Shown piece by piece: positions 8,737 to 17,328 of a stretch of 64,000 nt of DNA; the stretch's first letter is position 1; every line of letters begins with the position of its first letter. A model generated the notes under the pieces. That model saw nothing but the letters and a program-made list of their open reading frames with translations. It was not told the origin of the DNA and did no database searches. The DNA is from an uncultured Clostridia bacterium. GTDB lineage: Bacteria; Bacillota; Clostridia; UBA1381. Both the position numbers and the translations under genes were made by a program. The stretch is from assembly GCA_944390495.1 (NCBI GenBank), contig CALXQE010000032.1, positions 29,266-93,265 on the forward strand, in the 5' to 3' direction.

Positions 8737-10344
8737 ATGATTACAGTAACTAATGTAAGTTTGAATTTTAGCGGTCAAACACTATTTTCAGATGTAAACT
8801 TGAAATTTACTCCCGGTAACTGCTACGGAGTTATAGGAGCGAACGGTGCGGGTAAATCAACATTTCTTAAAATATTATCAGGTGAATTAGATTCAACAAC
8901 AGGTGATGTTTCTATTGACCCTAATTGTCGTATGTCTGTTTTAAAACAAGACCACTTTGCTTATGATGAATACAGTGTTCTTGATACTGTTATTATGGGT
9001 AATAAAAAATTGTACGACATAATGAAAGAAAAGGATGCACTATATGAAAAAGAGGATTTTTCCGACGAAGACGGTATAAAGGCAGCTGAGCTTGAAACAG
9101 AGTTTGCCGAAATGGATGGCTGGGAAGCTGAATCGAATGCGTCAAGACTTTTACAGGGACTTGGACTTGATGAAAGTATAATGTATAGTCAAATGGCAGA
9201 TTTAGGAGGTAATGAAAAGGTGAAAGTGCTTTTGGCACAAGCACTTTTTGGTAATCCTGATATTATTCTGCTTGACGAGCCGACAAACCATCTTGATTTA
9301 CAGGCGATTGAATGGCTGGAGGATTTTTTACTTGATTACGAAGGTACAGTTGTAGTTGTATCCCACGACAGATATTTCCTTAATGTAGTTTGTACACATA
9401 TAGTTGATATAGATTATTCAAAGGTAAAGATGTATGTGGGTAACTATGAGTTCTGGTATGAATCAAGCCAAATGGTACAGAAACTTATAAAACAGCAGAA
9501 TAAGAAAGCTGAAGAAAAAATTAAGGAACTTCAAACATTTATTCAGAGATTCTCTGCAAATAAGTCTAAATCAAAACAGGCAACAAGCCGTAAAAAGATG
9601 CTTGATAAACTAACAGTTGAGGAAATGCCGGCATCATCAAGACGTTACCCGTTTGTTGGATTTGAACGTGACAGAGAAGTGGGACGTGATATACTTACAG
9701 TTGACAGTATTTCAAAGACAATAAACGGTGAAAAGCTTTTAAACAACATATCATTCACAATGAATCATGACGATAAGATTGCAATAATAGGTGAAAATGA
9801 AATTGCAATTACTGCACTTATGCAGATACTTGCCGGTGAAGATGAAGCTGATGAGGGTACTGTAAAATGGGGTGTAAGTACGTCAAGAAGTTATTTCCCG
9901 AAGGATAATTCAAAGTATTTTAATGACTGTGACCTTAATCTTGTGGATTGGCTAAGGCAGTACAGCGATGATGATTTCGAGCATCAAAATGAATCATATA
10001 TAAGAGGCTTTTTAGGAAGAATGTTATTTTCAGGAGAAGATGTGTTCAAACCTGTAAAGGTGCTTTCAGGAGGCGAAAAGGTAAGGTGTATGCTTTCAAG
10101 AATGATGCTTTTTGGTTCAAACGTGCTTATACTTGACCAGCCGACAAACCATCTTGACCTTGAATCAATCACAGCTGTAAATAACGGTCTTGTAGCATTT
10201 AAAGGTAATGTCATTTTTGCGTCTCATGACCACGAATTTGTAAATACTGTTGCTAACAGAATTATAGATATTCAAGAAGATGGTACCGTTATTGACAGAA
10301 TGTGTACATTTGATGAGTATATTGAAATGAAGAGGAGTAAATAA
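8737..10344 (+). CDS. ABC-F family ATPase (YbiT-like), second ATP site degenerate
   Basis: A soluble tandem ATPase of 535 residues with no membrane segments: ABC domain 1, the linker typical of ABC-F proteins (about 235-300, charged helices), then ABC domain 2. Family members act on the ribosome in translation or antibiotic protection. Domain 1 has Walker A GANGAGKST and Walker B LLDEPTNHLD, but its signature is LGGNEK. Domain 2 has the signature LSGGEKVR, but its Walker A reads GENEIAITA without the GKS/T lysine, and Walker B reads LILDQPTNHLD with Gln for the catalytic Glu. The second nucleotide site therefore looks non-hydrolytic, as in some YbiT-type members. It lies directly upstream of the ThyX-like gene (no gap) and probably forms an operon with it. 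Confidence 0.85.
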   Translation: MITVTNVSLNFSGQTLFSDVNLKFTPGNCYGVIGANGAGKSTFLKILSGELDSTTGDVSIDPNCRMSVLKQDHFAYDEYSVLDTVIMGNKKLYDIMKEKDALYEKEDFSDEDGIKAAELETEFAEMDGWEAESNASRLLQGLGLDESIMYSQMADLGGNEKVKVLLAQALFGNPDIILLDEPTNHLDLQAIEWLEDFLLDYEGTVVVVSHDRYFLNVVCTHIVDIDYSKVKMYVGNYEFWYESSQMVQKLIKQQNKKAEEKIKELQTFIQRFSANKSKSKQATSRKKMLDKLTVEEMPASSRRYPFVGFERDREVGRDILTVDSISKTINGEKLLNNISFTMNHDDKIAIIGENEIAITALMQILAGEDEADEGTVKWGVSTSRSYFPKDNSKYFNDCDLNLVDWLRQYSDDDFEHQNESYIRGFLGRMLFSGEDVFKPVKVLSGGEKVRCMLSRMMLFGSNVLILDQPTNHLDLESITAVNNGLVAFKGNVIFASHDHEFVNTVANRIIDIQEDGTVIDRMCTFDEYIEMKRSK

Positions 10345-10998
10345 ATGAAATTTGAAAATACAGAGGTATACGGGTTTAAAAGTGCTTTAAGAGGTATGAG
10401 AAATCCTCTTGAATCATGGGCTAAAAACGATACTGTCGAAGAAAACGGCAGTGTTGTTGTTGGAGAAAATGACTTATCCCTTGCCATGCGTCTTATAAAA
10501 TCAGGAAGTGAGCATAGAAAATTTATGCGGCAAATTTTTGTGTCTGTTGATATTACTGCACCGCTTTATTGGTGGAAAGAATTTGATACATATAAAGTAG
10601 GAACAGTAGCAAACAGTACAAGTACAATGCACAAGTTGGCATCGACGCCGATAACAATGGAGTGTTTTGAAATAGATGACTATAACGGTGAACTTGACTA
10701 TGACGGTGTAAAGCTTGGTGATGTACTTGAAAATCATATAGCCTTTTTAGAAAATATGCGTTTAAAATATCTTGAAACGAAAGATAAAGGGTATTGGAAG
10801 GAACTTATCCGATGGCTTCCGTCGTCGTGGCAGCAAACAAGGACAGTTACCATGAACTATGAAAATTTACTTGCAATGTGTTCAAAAGGGCAAAGACGTT
10901 TTCATAAGCTTACAGAATGGTCGGTTTCTTTTATAAACTGGGCAAGAACACTTCCATATGCACAGGAATTTATATTTAATGATGAAATTGAAGATTGA
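10345..10998 (+). CDS. Conserved protein, distantly ThyX-like, function unknown
   Basis: 217 residues, soluble, no signal peptide. I do not recognise it with certainty. The central segment (SGSEHRKFMRQIFVSVD, then APLYWWKEFDTYK, then NSTSTMHK) has the same spacing as the EH...F...SRA...RHR...N-x-x-S core of flavin-dependent thymidylate synthase ThyX, but the RHR signature is absent, so ordinary ThyX activity is doubtful. The start codon directly follows the ABC-F stop, inside an AAGAGGAG ribosome binding site context, so the two are translationally close. Dihydrofolate reductase lies one gene further on, which would suit a nucleotide or folate link but proves nothing. Confidence 0.6.
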   Translation: MKFENTEVYGFKSALRGMRNPLESWAKNDTVEENGSVVVGENDLSLAMRLIKSGSEHRKFMRQIFVSVDITAPLYWWKEFDTYKVGTVANSTSTMHKLASTPITMECFEIDDYNGELDYDGVKLGDVLENHIAFLENMRLKYLETKDKGYWKELIRWLPSSWQQTRTVTMNYENLLAMCSKGQRRFHKLTEWSVSFINWARTLPYAQEFIFNDEIED

Positions 10999-11016
10999 TT
11001 TTATGGAGGGGATATT

Positions 11017-12918
11017 ATGAAAAAAGTCATATCATTGGTTGCAGCATTATCAATTATGTTTACAACAAGTGCATTGGCAAAATCAAACGATTTAATAGAT
11101 CCAAACATAGATAAAATGCGTGCAATGCTTAATGAAGAAATGTACAATGTATATGTAGAAAGCAGTGCTGATAATTATGTATATTTTGGTGCAAAATTTG
11201 AACCACGTTCGGGAGTGCTTTTGGGAACACCGGGAGGTTGTGAGTATCCGGGAGTGGGAAATGCTGTAACAACTTCCTATGAGTGGTTTACACCATCTGA
11301 TGAAATTTCAAACGATAGGGTGGCAAGGAAAGAAATACCGGAAGTTAAAAGCAATCATACAGAGGCTGTTGGTATAAACTGGAACTTTGCAAGTCAACAG
11401 CCTGTTGATATGAGTAGATACGAAAATTATATTAAAAATTATATAGATGAACTTGCTTCAAGGGGTAAGGATATATTTTTAATATTCGGTAAGGAAATGA
11501 ACATTGACGATAATTTCATTGATGAACAGGTGTTTATTGACTGCTTTAAATATGTTGCAGATTATGCACATACAAAGGAAAATATTGCTATGGTTTGGTC
11601 ACCTAACGATACGGGCGGACTTGATACACGTCTTATAGATTTTTATCCCGGTGATGAATATGTTGACTGGATTGGTTGCAGTATGTACAGTTCAAGATAT
11701 TTCCTTGGAAATAAAAATGCCGACGAGGGATCAAATATAGGTTTTATAATGGGACCTTATGCAAACCCTGTAATGCGTGCAAAGGTACTCCACAATTTTG
11801 CAACGGAAAACGGTATAAATAAACCTATGATGATTACAGAAGGCGGTGTTGGTTACCAAGACGCATCTACCGGTGAAGATTATACTGATTGGGCAACTCA
11901 ACAGCTTCGAAGATATTATGGTGAAATAGTACGAGTTTTTCCGGAATTTAAGTGCATAATTTCATTCAATAACCACCACCCAAGTGATAAATACAGATTT
12001 GATATGGGTTCAAATCCTCAGCTTTTAGACACAATAGTTTCCTATACAAAAGACCCTGTTTACATTCAGGATTATACAGAAACATCGGATGTTTCTTATG
12101 TTCAAATGTACGACGGAATGGAGCTTGAAAATACTATTAAGCTTTCTGCGGTTGGTTATCAGCCAAAGGTTGAGTGGATGAACGTAAAATATAAGCTTGA
12201 CGGTAACGAGGTTTTCAGTACAGATTATCCACCTTATAAATATGAACTTACTAACGTACCTGAGGGTAATCACAATTTGACAACAGAGTTTTATGTGGGC
12301 GGTCAGCAGGTAAAATCACTATCCTATGACTTCTATATGAAAAATACATCGAATCGTGTATACAGTAATGAAGAATATAACGGCGGGTGTAATTTCTCTG
12401 ACATGGAAAATATGAGTAATGAGATGAAAAATGCAGTTGCATCATTATCAGCAAAGGGAATAATAAACGGTATAGGTGATAACAAGTTTGGGCCGGAATT
12501 AAATGTAACAAGAGCAGAAGTAGCTGCAATGCTTGTAAGAGCATTGGGACTTAGCGGCGGTGAAAATGATTTTACAGATGTAAGCACTGGTGATTGGTAT
12601 TATTCAGCAGTTTCGGCGGCGAAAAAAGCGGGAATGATTGACGGCTTTGAGGACGGAACGTTTAGACCGCTTGAGAATGTTACAAATGAACAGCTTGTGG
12701 CAATTTTAGCTAAGTATCTTATATCAAATGGAGAGAGTGTTCCTGATATTTCCCTTAATTGCAGTGATTTTTCGTCATGGGCAGAGGATTATATAAAGCT
12801 TGCACATAAAAAGAGTATTGTAATATATTATGAAAATAATGCTTTTAAAGGTGAAGAAAAAGTGACACGCGGTGATTGTGCGGTTATGATAAATAGATTT
12901 TTAAATGGGCTGTCGTAA
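11017..12918 (+). CDS. Secreted SLH-anchored glycoside hydrolase (GH26-like)
   Basis: 633 residues. A signal peptide (1-21, ending ALA) is followed by a TIM-barrel-like catalytic region (about 25-345), an immunoglobulin-like domain (about 360-445) and three SLH repeats (about 458-633) that would hold the enzyme on the cell wall. In the barrel, FGKEMN and MITEGG carry the two candidate catalytic Glu residues, and MVWSPN plus PGDEYVDWIGCSMY match the pattern of GH26 mannanases and relatives. The canonical GH26 acid/base context is not fully conserved, so the family and substrate are inferred. GGAGGGG precedes the ATG. The neighbouring SLH rhamnogalacturonan lyase supports a plant cell-wall polysaccharide target. 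Confidence 0.75.
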   Translation: MKKVISLVAALSIMFTTSALAKSNDLIDPNIDKMRAMLNEEMYNVYVESSADNYVYFGAKFEPRSGVLLGTPGGCEYPGVGNAVTTSYEWFTPSDEISNDRVARKEIPEVKSNHTEAVGINWNFASQQPVDMSRYENYIKNYIDELASRGKDIFLIFGKEMNIDDNFIDEQVFIDCFKYVADYAHTKENIAMVWSPNDTGGLDTRLIDFYPGDEYVDWIGCSMYSSRYFLGNKNADEGSNIGFIMGPYANPVMRAKVLHNFATENGINKPMMITEGGVGYQDASTGEDYTDWATQQLRRYYGEIVRVFPEFKCIISFNNHHPSDKYRFDMGSNPQLLDTIVSYTKDPVYIQDYTETSDVSYVQMYDGMELENTIKLSAVGYQPKVEWMNVKYKLDGNEVFSTDYPPYKYELTNVPEGNHNLTTEFYVGGQQVKSLSYDFYMKNTSNRVYSNEEYNGGCNFSDMENMSNEMKNAVASLSAKGIINGIGDNKFGPELNVTRAEVAAMLVRALGLSGGENDFTDVSTGDWYYSAVSAAKKAGMIDGFEDGTFRPLENVTNEQLVAILAKYLISNGESVPDISLNCSDFSSWAEDYIKLAHKKSIVIYYENNAFKGEEKVTRGDCAVMINRFLNGLS

Positions 12919-12926
12919 GACAGCCC
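12907..12926 (+). other. Hairpin with stop codon in a GNRA-type loop
   Basis: Perfect 8-bp stem GGGCTGTC / GACAGCCC closing the tetraloop GTAA. The TAA stop of the glycosidase gene lies in that loop. No T-run follows, so it is not a standard terminator. It may protect or partially attenuate the transcript before folA. Confidence 0.55.
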
Positions 12927-12953
12927 TAAACTTTACTTGAAAGGAAAGTTAAT

Positions 12954-13424
12954 ATGAAAATAATAGCAGCAGTAGATGAAGATGGCGGAATCGGAAAGAA
13001 CGGTAAACTTCTATTTAATATATCTAAGGATATGGCTTATTTTAAGAAAATAACGACTGGAAAAACTGTTGTCATGGGAAGAAAAACGTATGAGAGTATA
13101 GGCAAACCTCTGCCTGCCCGACGTAATATAGTACTAACACGTGATAGTAAAAATTATCAAGGAGTAGAAACAGTATCAAGCGTAGAAGAATTACTAAGAA
13201 TATGTGATAATGACGCCTTTGTTATTGGGGGCGGAGAGGTGTATAAACTATTGATGCCTTACTGCGATACTGCATATATAACGAGAATTTTTAAAAGAAC
13301 AGATGCAGATGTGTTTATGCCGGAACTTTCTGATACAGACGGTTGGAGAGTAGTTGAAAAATCAGAAGTTTATCATGAAAACGATGTGAATTTCCAGTTT
13401 TTTACATATAAAAGAACTCTTTGA
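12954..13424 (+). CDS. folA: Dihydrofolate reductase
   Basis: 156 residues, normal length for the family. It reduces dihydrofolate to tetrahydrofolate with NADPH. Motifs: AAVDEDGGIGKNGKL at the N-terminus (substrate loop), DMAYFKKIT with the catalytic-site acidic residue, GRKTYESIG, LTRD and VIGGGEVYKLL for NADPH. A GAAAGGA ribosome binding site lies before the ATG. It sits 35 nt after the glycosidase gene, separated by the stop-codon hairpin. No thymidylate synthase gene of the ThyA type is in the window. Confidence 0.95.
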   Translation: MKIIAAVDEDGGIGKNGKLLFNISKDMAYFKKITTGKTVVMGRKTYESIGKPLPARRNIVLTRDSKNYQGVETVSSVEELLRICDNDAFVIGGGEVYKLLMPYCDTAYITRIFKRTDADVFMPELSDTDGWRVVEKSEVYHENDVNFQFFTYKRTL

Positions 13425-13480
13425 AATCGCATTTTGAACAAAAAACACTGTAAATTATACATCTAATTTATGAAAAACAC

Positions 13481-13509
13481 TTTAAAAATTCTTTAAAATG
13501 TGTTATTAT
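13481..13509 (+). promoter_or_regulatory. Possible promoter for the rhamnogalacturonan lyase gene
   Basis: TTTAAA (13481-13486), 17-bp spacer, TATTAT (13504-13509), in the 160-bp gap 13425-13585. Both boxes are off-consensus. Confidence 0.4.
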
Positions 13510-13585
13510 ATAGAAAATAGTCACTATGCTTAAAGTAAAATGGCAAATTGTGAGATATAAATTTTCAGAGGGAGGAAGAAACGAA

Positions 13586-16264
13586 ATGTTCAACAATTCA
13601 AAGAAAAGATTGAAGAAGTTAGGCGTTTTTTCATTAGTTCTTGCACAGGTTGCAGCAATAGGAGTTGTAGCCCCATCCAGCGCAAGTGCTTTTGCAGGCA
13701 GTGCAATTACAAGAAATATGGAAAACCTTGACAGAGGCGTTGTTGCCACAAAGACTGATGACGGCGTACTTGTATCATGGAGAAGACTTGCAACAGAGCC
13801 GGCTGATACACAGTTCACTGTTTACAGAAATAAGGAAAAAATTACAGAGGGTGCTATAACAAACTTTGTTGACGCACAAGGTACTGTAAATGATAAGTAC
13901 ACAGTAGTAGCAAACGGTAAGATGTCAGACCCGGCAAGTGTATGGGCTAATGGCTATCTTGATATTCCTCTTGCAGACACACCTGAAAGTGATGTTGTAC
14001 AGATGGATAGAAATGGTGTTTATATAGGTTCTTATGCACCTGGTGACTCTACATACGGTGACCTTGACGGTGACGGACAATATGAGATTATTATGCTTTG
14101 GAACCCGTCAGATGCAAAGGACGCAGCTACAACAGGAAGAACTGGTAAGGTTTATGTAGATGCTTATAAACTTGATGGTACACAGCTTTGGAGAATTGAC
14201 ATGGGTTATAATATCCGTGCTGGTGCTCACGATACAATGCTTAACGTTGCTGACTTTAACAATGACGGTAAGGCAGAAGTTATGCTAAGAACTGCTGACG
14301 GTACAGTAGACGGTCAGGGTACAGTAATTGGTGACGCTACTAAAGGCGATACTTACGAAAACAGCTGGGCGGCTCTAAATGCAGGTAAGAACCTTCAAGG
14401 TCCACTTTATGTAACAGTATTTGAAGGTGAAACAGGTAAGGCTCTTGATACAATTGACTATTATCCAAGCAATGTGTCAGGTTCACAGTCAGTTTCACTA
14501 ACATTCGGTGATGACTTTGGTAACCGTTCAGAAAGATACAATTCAACAATTGCTTATATAGACGGACAGACTCCGTCAGTTGCATTCGGCAGAGGTTATT
14601 ATGGCGGTAAGCCTGAAATAGCTCCGGGACGTTGTGCAATAGCTGTTTATAGTTTTAAGAATAACAAGCTTACAATGGATTGGAAGTTTGATACTGCTGA
14701 CAGCGGTAATGAAAAGTATATAGGTCAAGGTAACCACCAGATAGAAGCCGGTGATGTTGACGGTGACGGTAAGGATGAGATTTTGTTAGGTGCTATAACA
14801 TGGGATGATAACGGTTCTGTATTATGGTGTACATTCTATGGTCATGGTGACGCTATGCACCTTGGTGATTTTGACCCAACAAATCCAGGACTTGAATTCA
14901 TGAAGGTTCATGAAGAAGGAGCAAAGGATTATAATACAGAACTTGGCGGCGATAAGGCAATCGGTGCTACAGAACAGCAAGTTTGGGGTATGGTTGTACA
15001 GGATGCTAAGACTGGTAAGATTCTTCAAACACATAATGGTGTTAAAGATACAGGTCGTGGTATGATAGCTAACATCGGTTACGGTGATTCATACTATGTG
15101 ACATGGGCTGCCGGCAGCACAGGTTACTGGGATAACGAAGGTAATGCACTTCCTGATTTAGGTGCGGCAATGAACGGAAGAATTTACTGGGACGGAGATC
15201 TTCAGGATGAACTTCAGGATCATGTCAATGTAACTAAATGGAATGATGAAACAAAGAAGTTTGATACTATCTTTACAGGTGAAGGTGCAAATTCAATCAA
15301 CGGTACAAAGGGTAATGTAAACCTACAGGCAGACCTATTGGGTGACTGGAGAGAAGAAATTGTTGCTTATGCTGTTACAGGCACAGAACCTGCATCAAAG
15401 AAAATGACAATTAAAGGTGACTGGGATAAGGACGTAGAAGTTGAAATGGATATGACTAAGTATAGCTATTCATTGAGAATTTATGAAACTCCGTATCCAA
15501 CAGACTATAACTTCTATACATTAGCTCACGATGATATTTACAGAAATTCATCAGGTGCATACAATAACTGTTACAACCAGCCTCCTCATATCAGCTGGTA
15601 CATGAATGATAAGATTGCAGATTCACAGTACACAACTCAGCCTGATGCAAATGTAAATCTTGTTGCAAATAACTACCAGGCTAAGGATTTTGATGAAGCT
15701 GCTCTACCAGAGGCAGGTTCAACAACACCATCAACAGATACAAAGTTTGTTGATATAGATGGACACTGGGCTAAGGACTTTATAGTAGAAATGTCAAATG
15801 CAGGTGTTATCAACGGTATGGACGATACACACTTTGCTCCTGACGGAACAGTAACAAAGGGACAGTTTGCAGCACTTATCGTAAGAGCAGTAGGTCTTAC
15901 AACAGATGATTCTCTTGCAGCTGAACACTGGGCAATGCCTTATGTAAAGGCTGCTCAAGACGCAGGATTAATTGCAGCAGATATTCCATTCACTGTTGAT
16001 ACATTTGATACAGAAATCAACAGAGAAGAAATGGCTTCAATGGTAGCTAAAGCTGCTGCATACAAGCAGGTTACAGCGTCTGAGGTGACTGACTGTACAT
16101 TTACAGATGCGGCTGATATAAGTGCATGGGCAACTGAAGATGTTAAAAATGCTGTTGATTTAGGTATTATCAATGGTATGGATGATGGTTCATTCCAGCC
16201 TAAGGCTAATGCTACAAGAGGTCAGGCTGCTAAGATGCTTTCAGTACTTTGTGGTTTGTTCTAA
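13586..16264 (+). CDS. SLH-anchored rhamnogalacturonan endolyase (PL11)
   Basis: 892 residues. A signal peptide (about 1-34, ending SASA) precedes a PL11-type lyase domain (about 40-690) like Bacillus YesW/YesX, which cuts the rhamnose-galacturonate backbone of pectin RG-I by beta-elimination. The start of the domain (RNMENLDRGVVA, VLVSWRRLATEP) is characteristic, and calcium-binding aspartate-rich turns recur (DLDGDG, DFNNDG, DVDGDG). After a Thr/Pro linker come three SLH repeats (about 721-892) for wall attachment. I chose the ATG at 13586, behind GAGGGAGG, because the 20 in-frame codons before it lack a ribosome binding site and would spoil the signal peptide. A strong terminator follows. 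It works naturally with the RG acetylesterase at 61969. Confidence 0.92.
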   Translation: MFNNSKKRLKKLGVFSLVLAQVAAIGVVAPSSASAFAGSAITRNMENLDRGVVATKTDDGVLVSWRRLATEPADTQFTVYRNKEKITEGAITNFVDAQGTVNDKYTVVANGKMSDPASVWANGYLDIPLADTPESDVVQMDRNGVYIGSYAPGDSTYGDLDGDGQYEIIMLWNPSDAKDAATTGRTGKVYVDAYKLDGTQLWRIDMGYNIRAGAHDTMLNVADFNNDGKAEVMLRTADGTVDGQGTVIGDATKGDTYENSWAALNAGKNLQGPLYVTVFEGETGKALDTIDYYPSNVSGSQSVSLTFGDDFGNRSERYNSTIAYIDGQTPSVAFGRGYYGGKPEIAPGRCAIAVYSFKNNKLTMDWKFDTADSGNEKYIGQGNHQIEAGDVDGDGKDEILLGAITWDDNGSVLWCTFYGHGDAMHLGDFDPTNPGLEFMKVHEEGAKDYNTELGGDKAIGATEQQVWGMVVQDAKTGKILQTHNGVKDTGRGMIANIGYGDSYYVTWAAGSTGYWDNEGNALPDLGAAMNGRIYWDGDLQDELQDHVNVTKWNDETKKFDTIFTGEGANSINGTKGNVNLQADLLGDWREEIVAYAVTGTEPASKKMTIKGDWDKDVEVEMDMTKYSYSLRIYETPYPTDYNFYTLAHDDIYRNSSGAYNNCYNQPPHISWYMNDKIADSQYTTQPDANVNLVANNYQAKDFDEAALPEAGSTTPSTDTKFVDIDGHWAKDFIVEMSNAGVINGMDDTHFAPDGTVTKGQFAALIVRAVGLTTDDSLAAEHWAMPYVKAAQDAGLIAADIPFTVDTFDTEINREEMASMVAKAAAYKQVTASEVTDCTFTDAADISAWATEDVKNAVDLGIINGMDDGSFQPKANATRGQAAKMLSVLCGLF

Positions 16265-16287
16265 TAATAAGCATGTGACTTGAATAT

Positions 16288-16316
16288 AAGAGGACGCATA
16301 AAGCGTCCTCTTTTTT
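16288..16316 (+). terminator. Rho-independent terminator after the lyase gene
   Basis: GAGGACGC (16290-16297) / GCGTCCTC (16303-16310), then six T. Confidence 0.9.
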
Positions 16317-16317
16317 G

Positions 16318-16346
16318 TTGCTATTTATCTTATTGAGTGATATAAT
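16318..16346 (+). promoter_or_regulatory. Sigma-A promoter for the GNAT-kinase gene
   Basis: TTGCTA (16318-16323), 17-bp spacer, TATAAT (16341-16346). It directly abuts the preceding terminator. The expected start site is only about 10 nt before the ATG at 16363, so the leader is very short. Confidence 0.65.
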
Positions 16347-16362
16347 ATTATATGGTGATAAA

Positions 16363-17304
16363 ATGGTTATTAGGAAATATAAAGAATCAGATTGCGTTGA
16401 AATGGCTAAGCTTTTTTATGAAACAGTTCATAATGTAAATGCAGCTGATTATAATAAGGAACAGTTAGATGCTTGGGCAACAGGAAATGTAGATGTTAAA
16501 AAGTGGAATGATTCATTTTTAGAACATTATACAGTTGTTGCAGAGCAGGATAATAAAATAATAGGTTTTGGCGATATTGATGATACGGGTTATCTTGACA
16601 GACTATATGTACATAAAGATTATCAAAGATGCGGCGTAGCAAAGATGATGTGTGATGAATTAGAAAAAAGTTTCAACAAAATAGTAACCCATGCTTCAAT
16701 AACAGCACTGCCATTTTTTAAAAACAGAGGGTATAAGATTATAAAAGAACAGACAGTTATAAGAAATGGCGTAGAACTTACAAATTATATAATGGAAAAA
16801 AGAGTGAAAACATTGTATTTGATAGGCGGAACAATGGGTGTCGGAAAAACATCCGTAAGTCAGAGTCTTAAAAAGAAACTTGATAAGAGTGTGTTTTTAG
16901 ATGGTGATTGGTGTTGGGATTCGCATCCGTTTCAAGTGAATGATGAAACAAAAAACATGGTTTTGGATAATATTTGTTACTTGCTTAATAACCTTATTAA
17001 ATGCAGTGTATATGAGCATATAATTTTCTGTTGGGTGATGCACGAACAAAAAATTATTGATGATATTATATCGAATTTAAATACAGAAGAATGTCGAATA
17101 GTGTGTATATCACTTACGTGCGAAGAAAAAGAACTTATTAAAAGACTTAAAAGGGATGTTGAACTTGGTAAAAGGACAGATAATGTTATTGGTAGAAGTA
17201 TAGAACGCATAAGTATGTATGATACTTTAAATACAATAAAAATAGACACAACCAATATGACAGTAGGCGAAATTTCAGATAAAATTTTGGAGATAGTAAG
17301 TTAA
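16363..17304 (+). CDS. GNAT acetyltransferase fused to P-loop kinase-like domain
   Basis: 313 residues in two parts. Residues about 1-145 are a GNAT N-acetyltransferase (YafP-like start MVIRKYKESD; acetyl-CoA loop near YVHKDYQRCGVAKMM; C-terminal FFKNRGYKI). Residues about 150-313 are an AAA/nucleotide-kinase-like domain with a P-loop GGTMGVGKTS, a LDGDWCWD segment and an Arg-rich lid-like stretch (KRLKRDVELGKR). The two modules are usually separate proteins, and here no stop or frameshift lies between them. I start at the ATG at 16363, since the 16 codons upstream overlap the terminator and promoter. A resistance or small-molecule modification role is possible, but the substrate is unknown. 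Confidence 0.75.
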   Translation: MVIRKYKESDCVEMAKLFYETVHNVNAADYNKEQLDAWATGNVDVKKWNDSFLEHYTVVAEQDNKIIGFGDIDDTGYLDRLYVHKDYQRCGVAKMMCDELEKSFNKIVTHASITALPFFKNRGYKIIKEQTVIRNGVELTNYIMEKRVKTLYLIGGTMGVGKTSVSQSLKKKLDKSVFLDGDWCWDSHPFQVNDETKNMVLDNICYLLNNLIKCSVYEHIIFCWVMHEQKIIDDIISNLNTEECRIVCISLTCEEKELIKRLKRDVELGKRTDNVIGRSIERISMYDTLNTIKIDTTNMTVGEISDKILEIVS

Positions 17305-17328
17305 AAATACTTGAAAGGACGATAGGTA

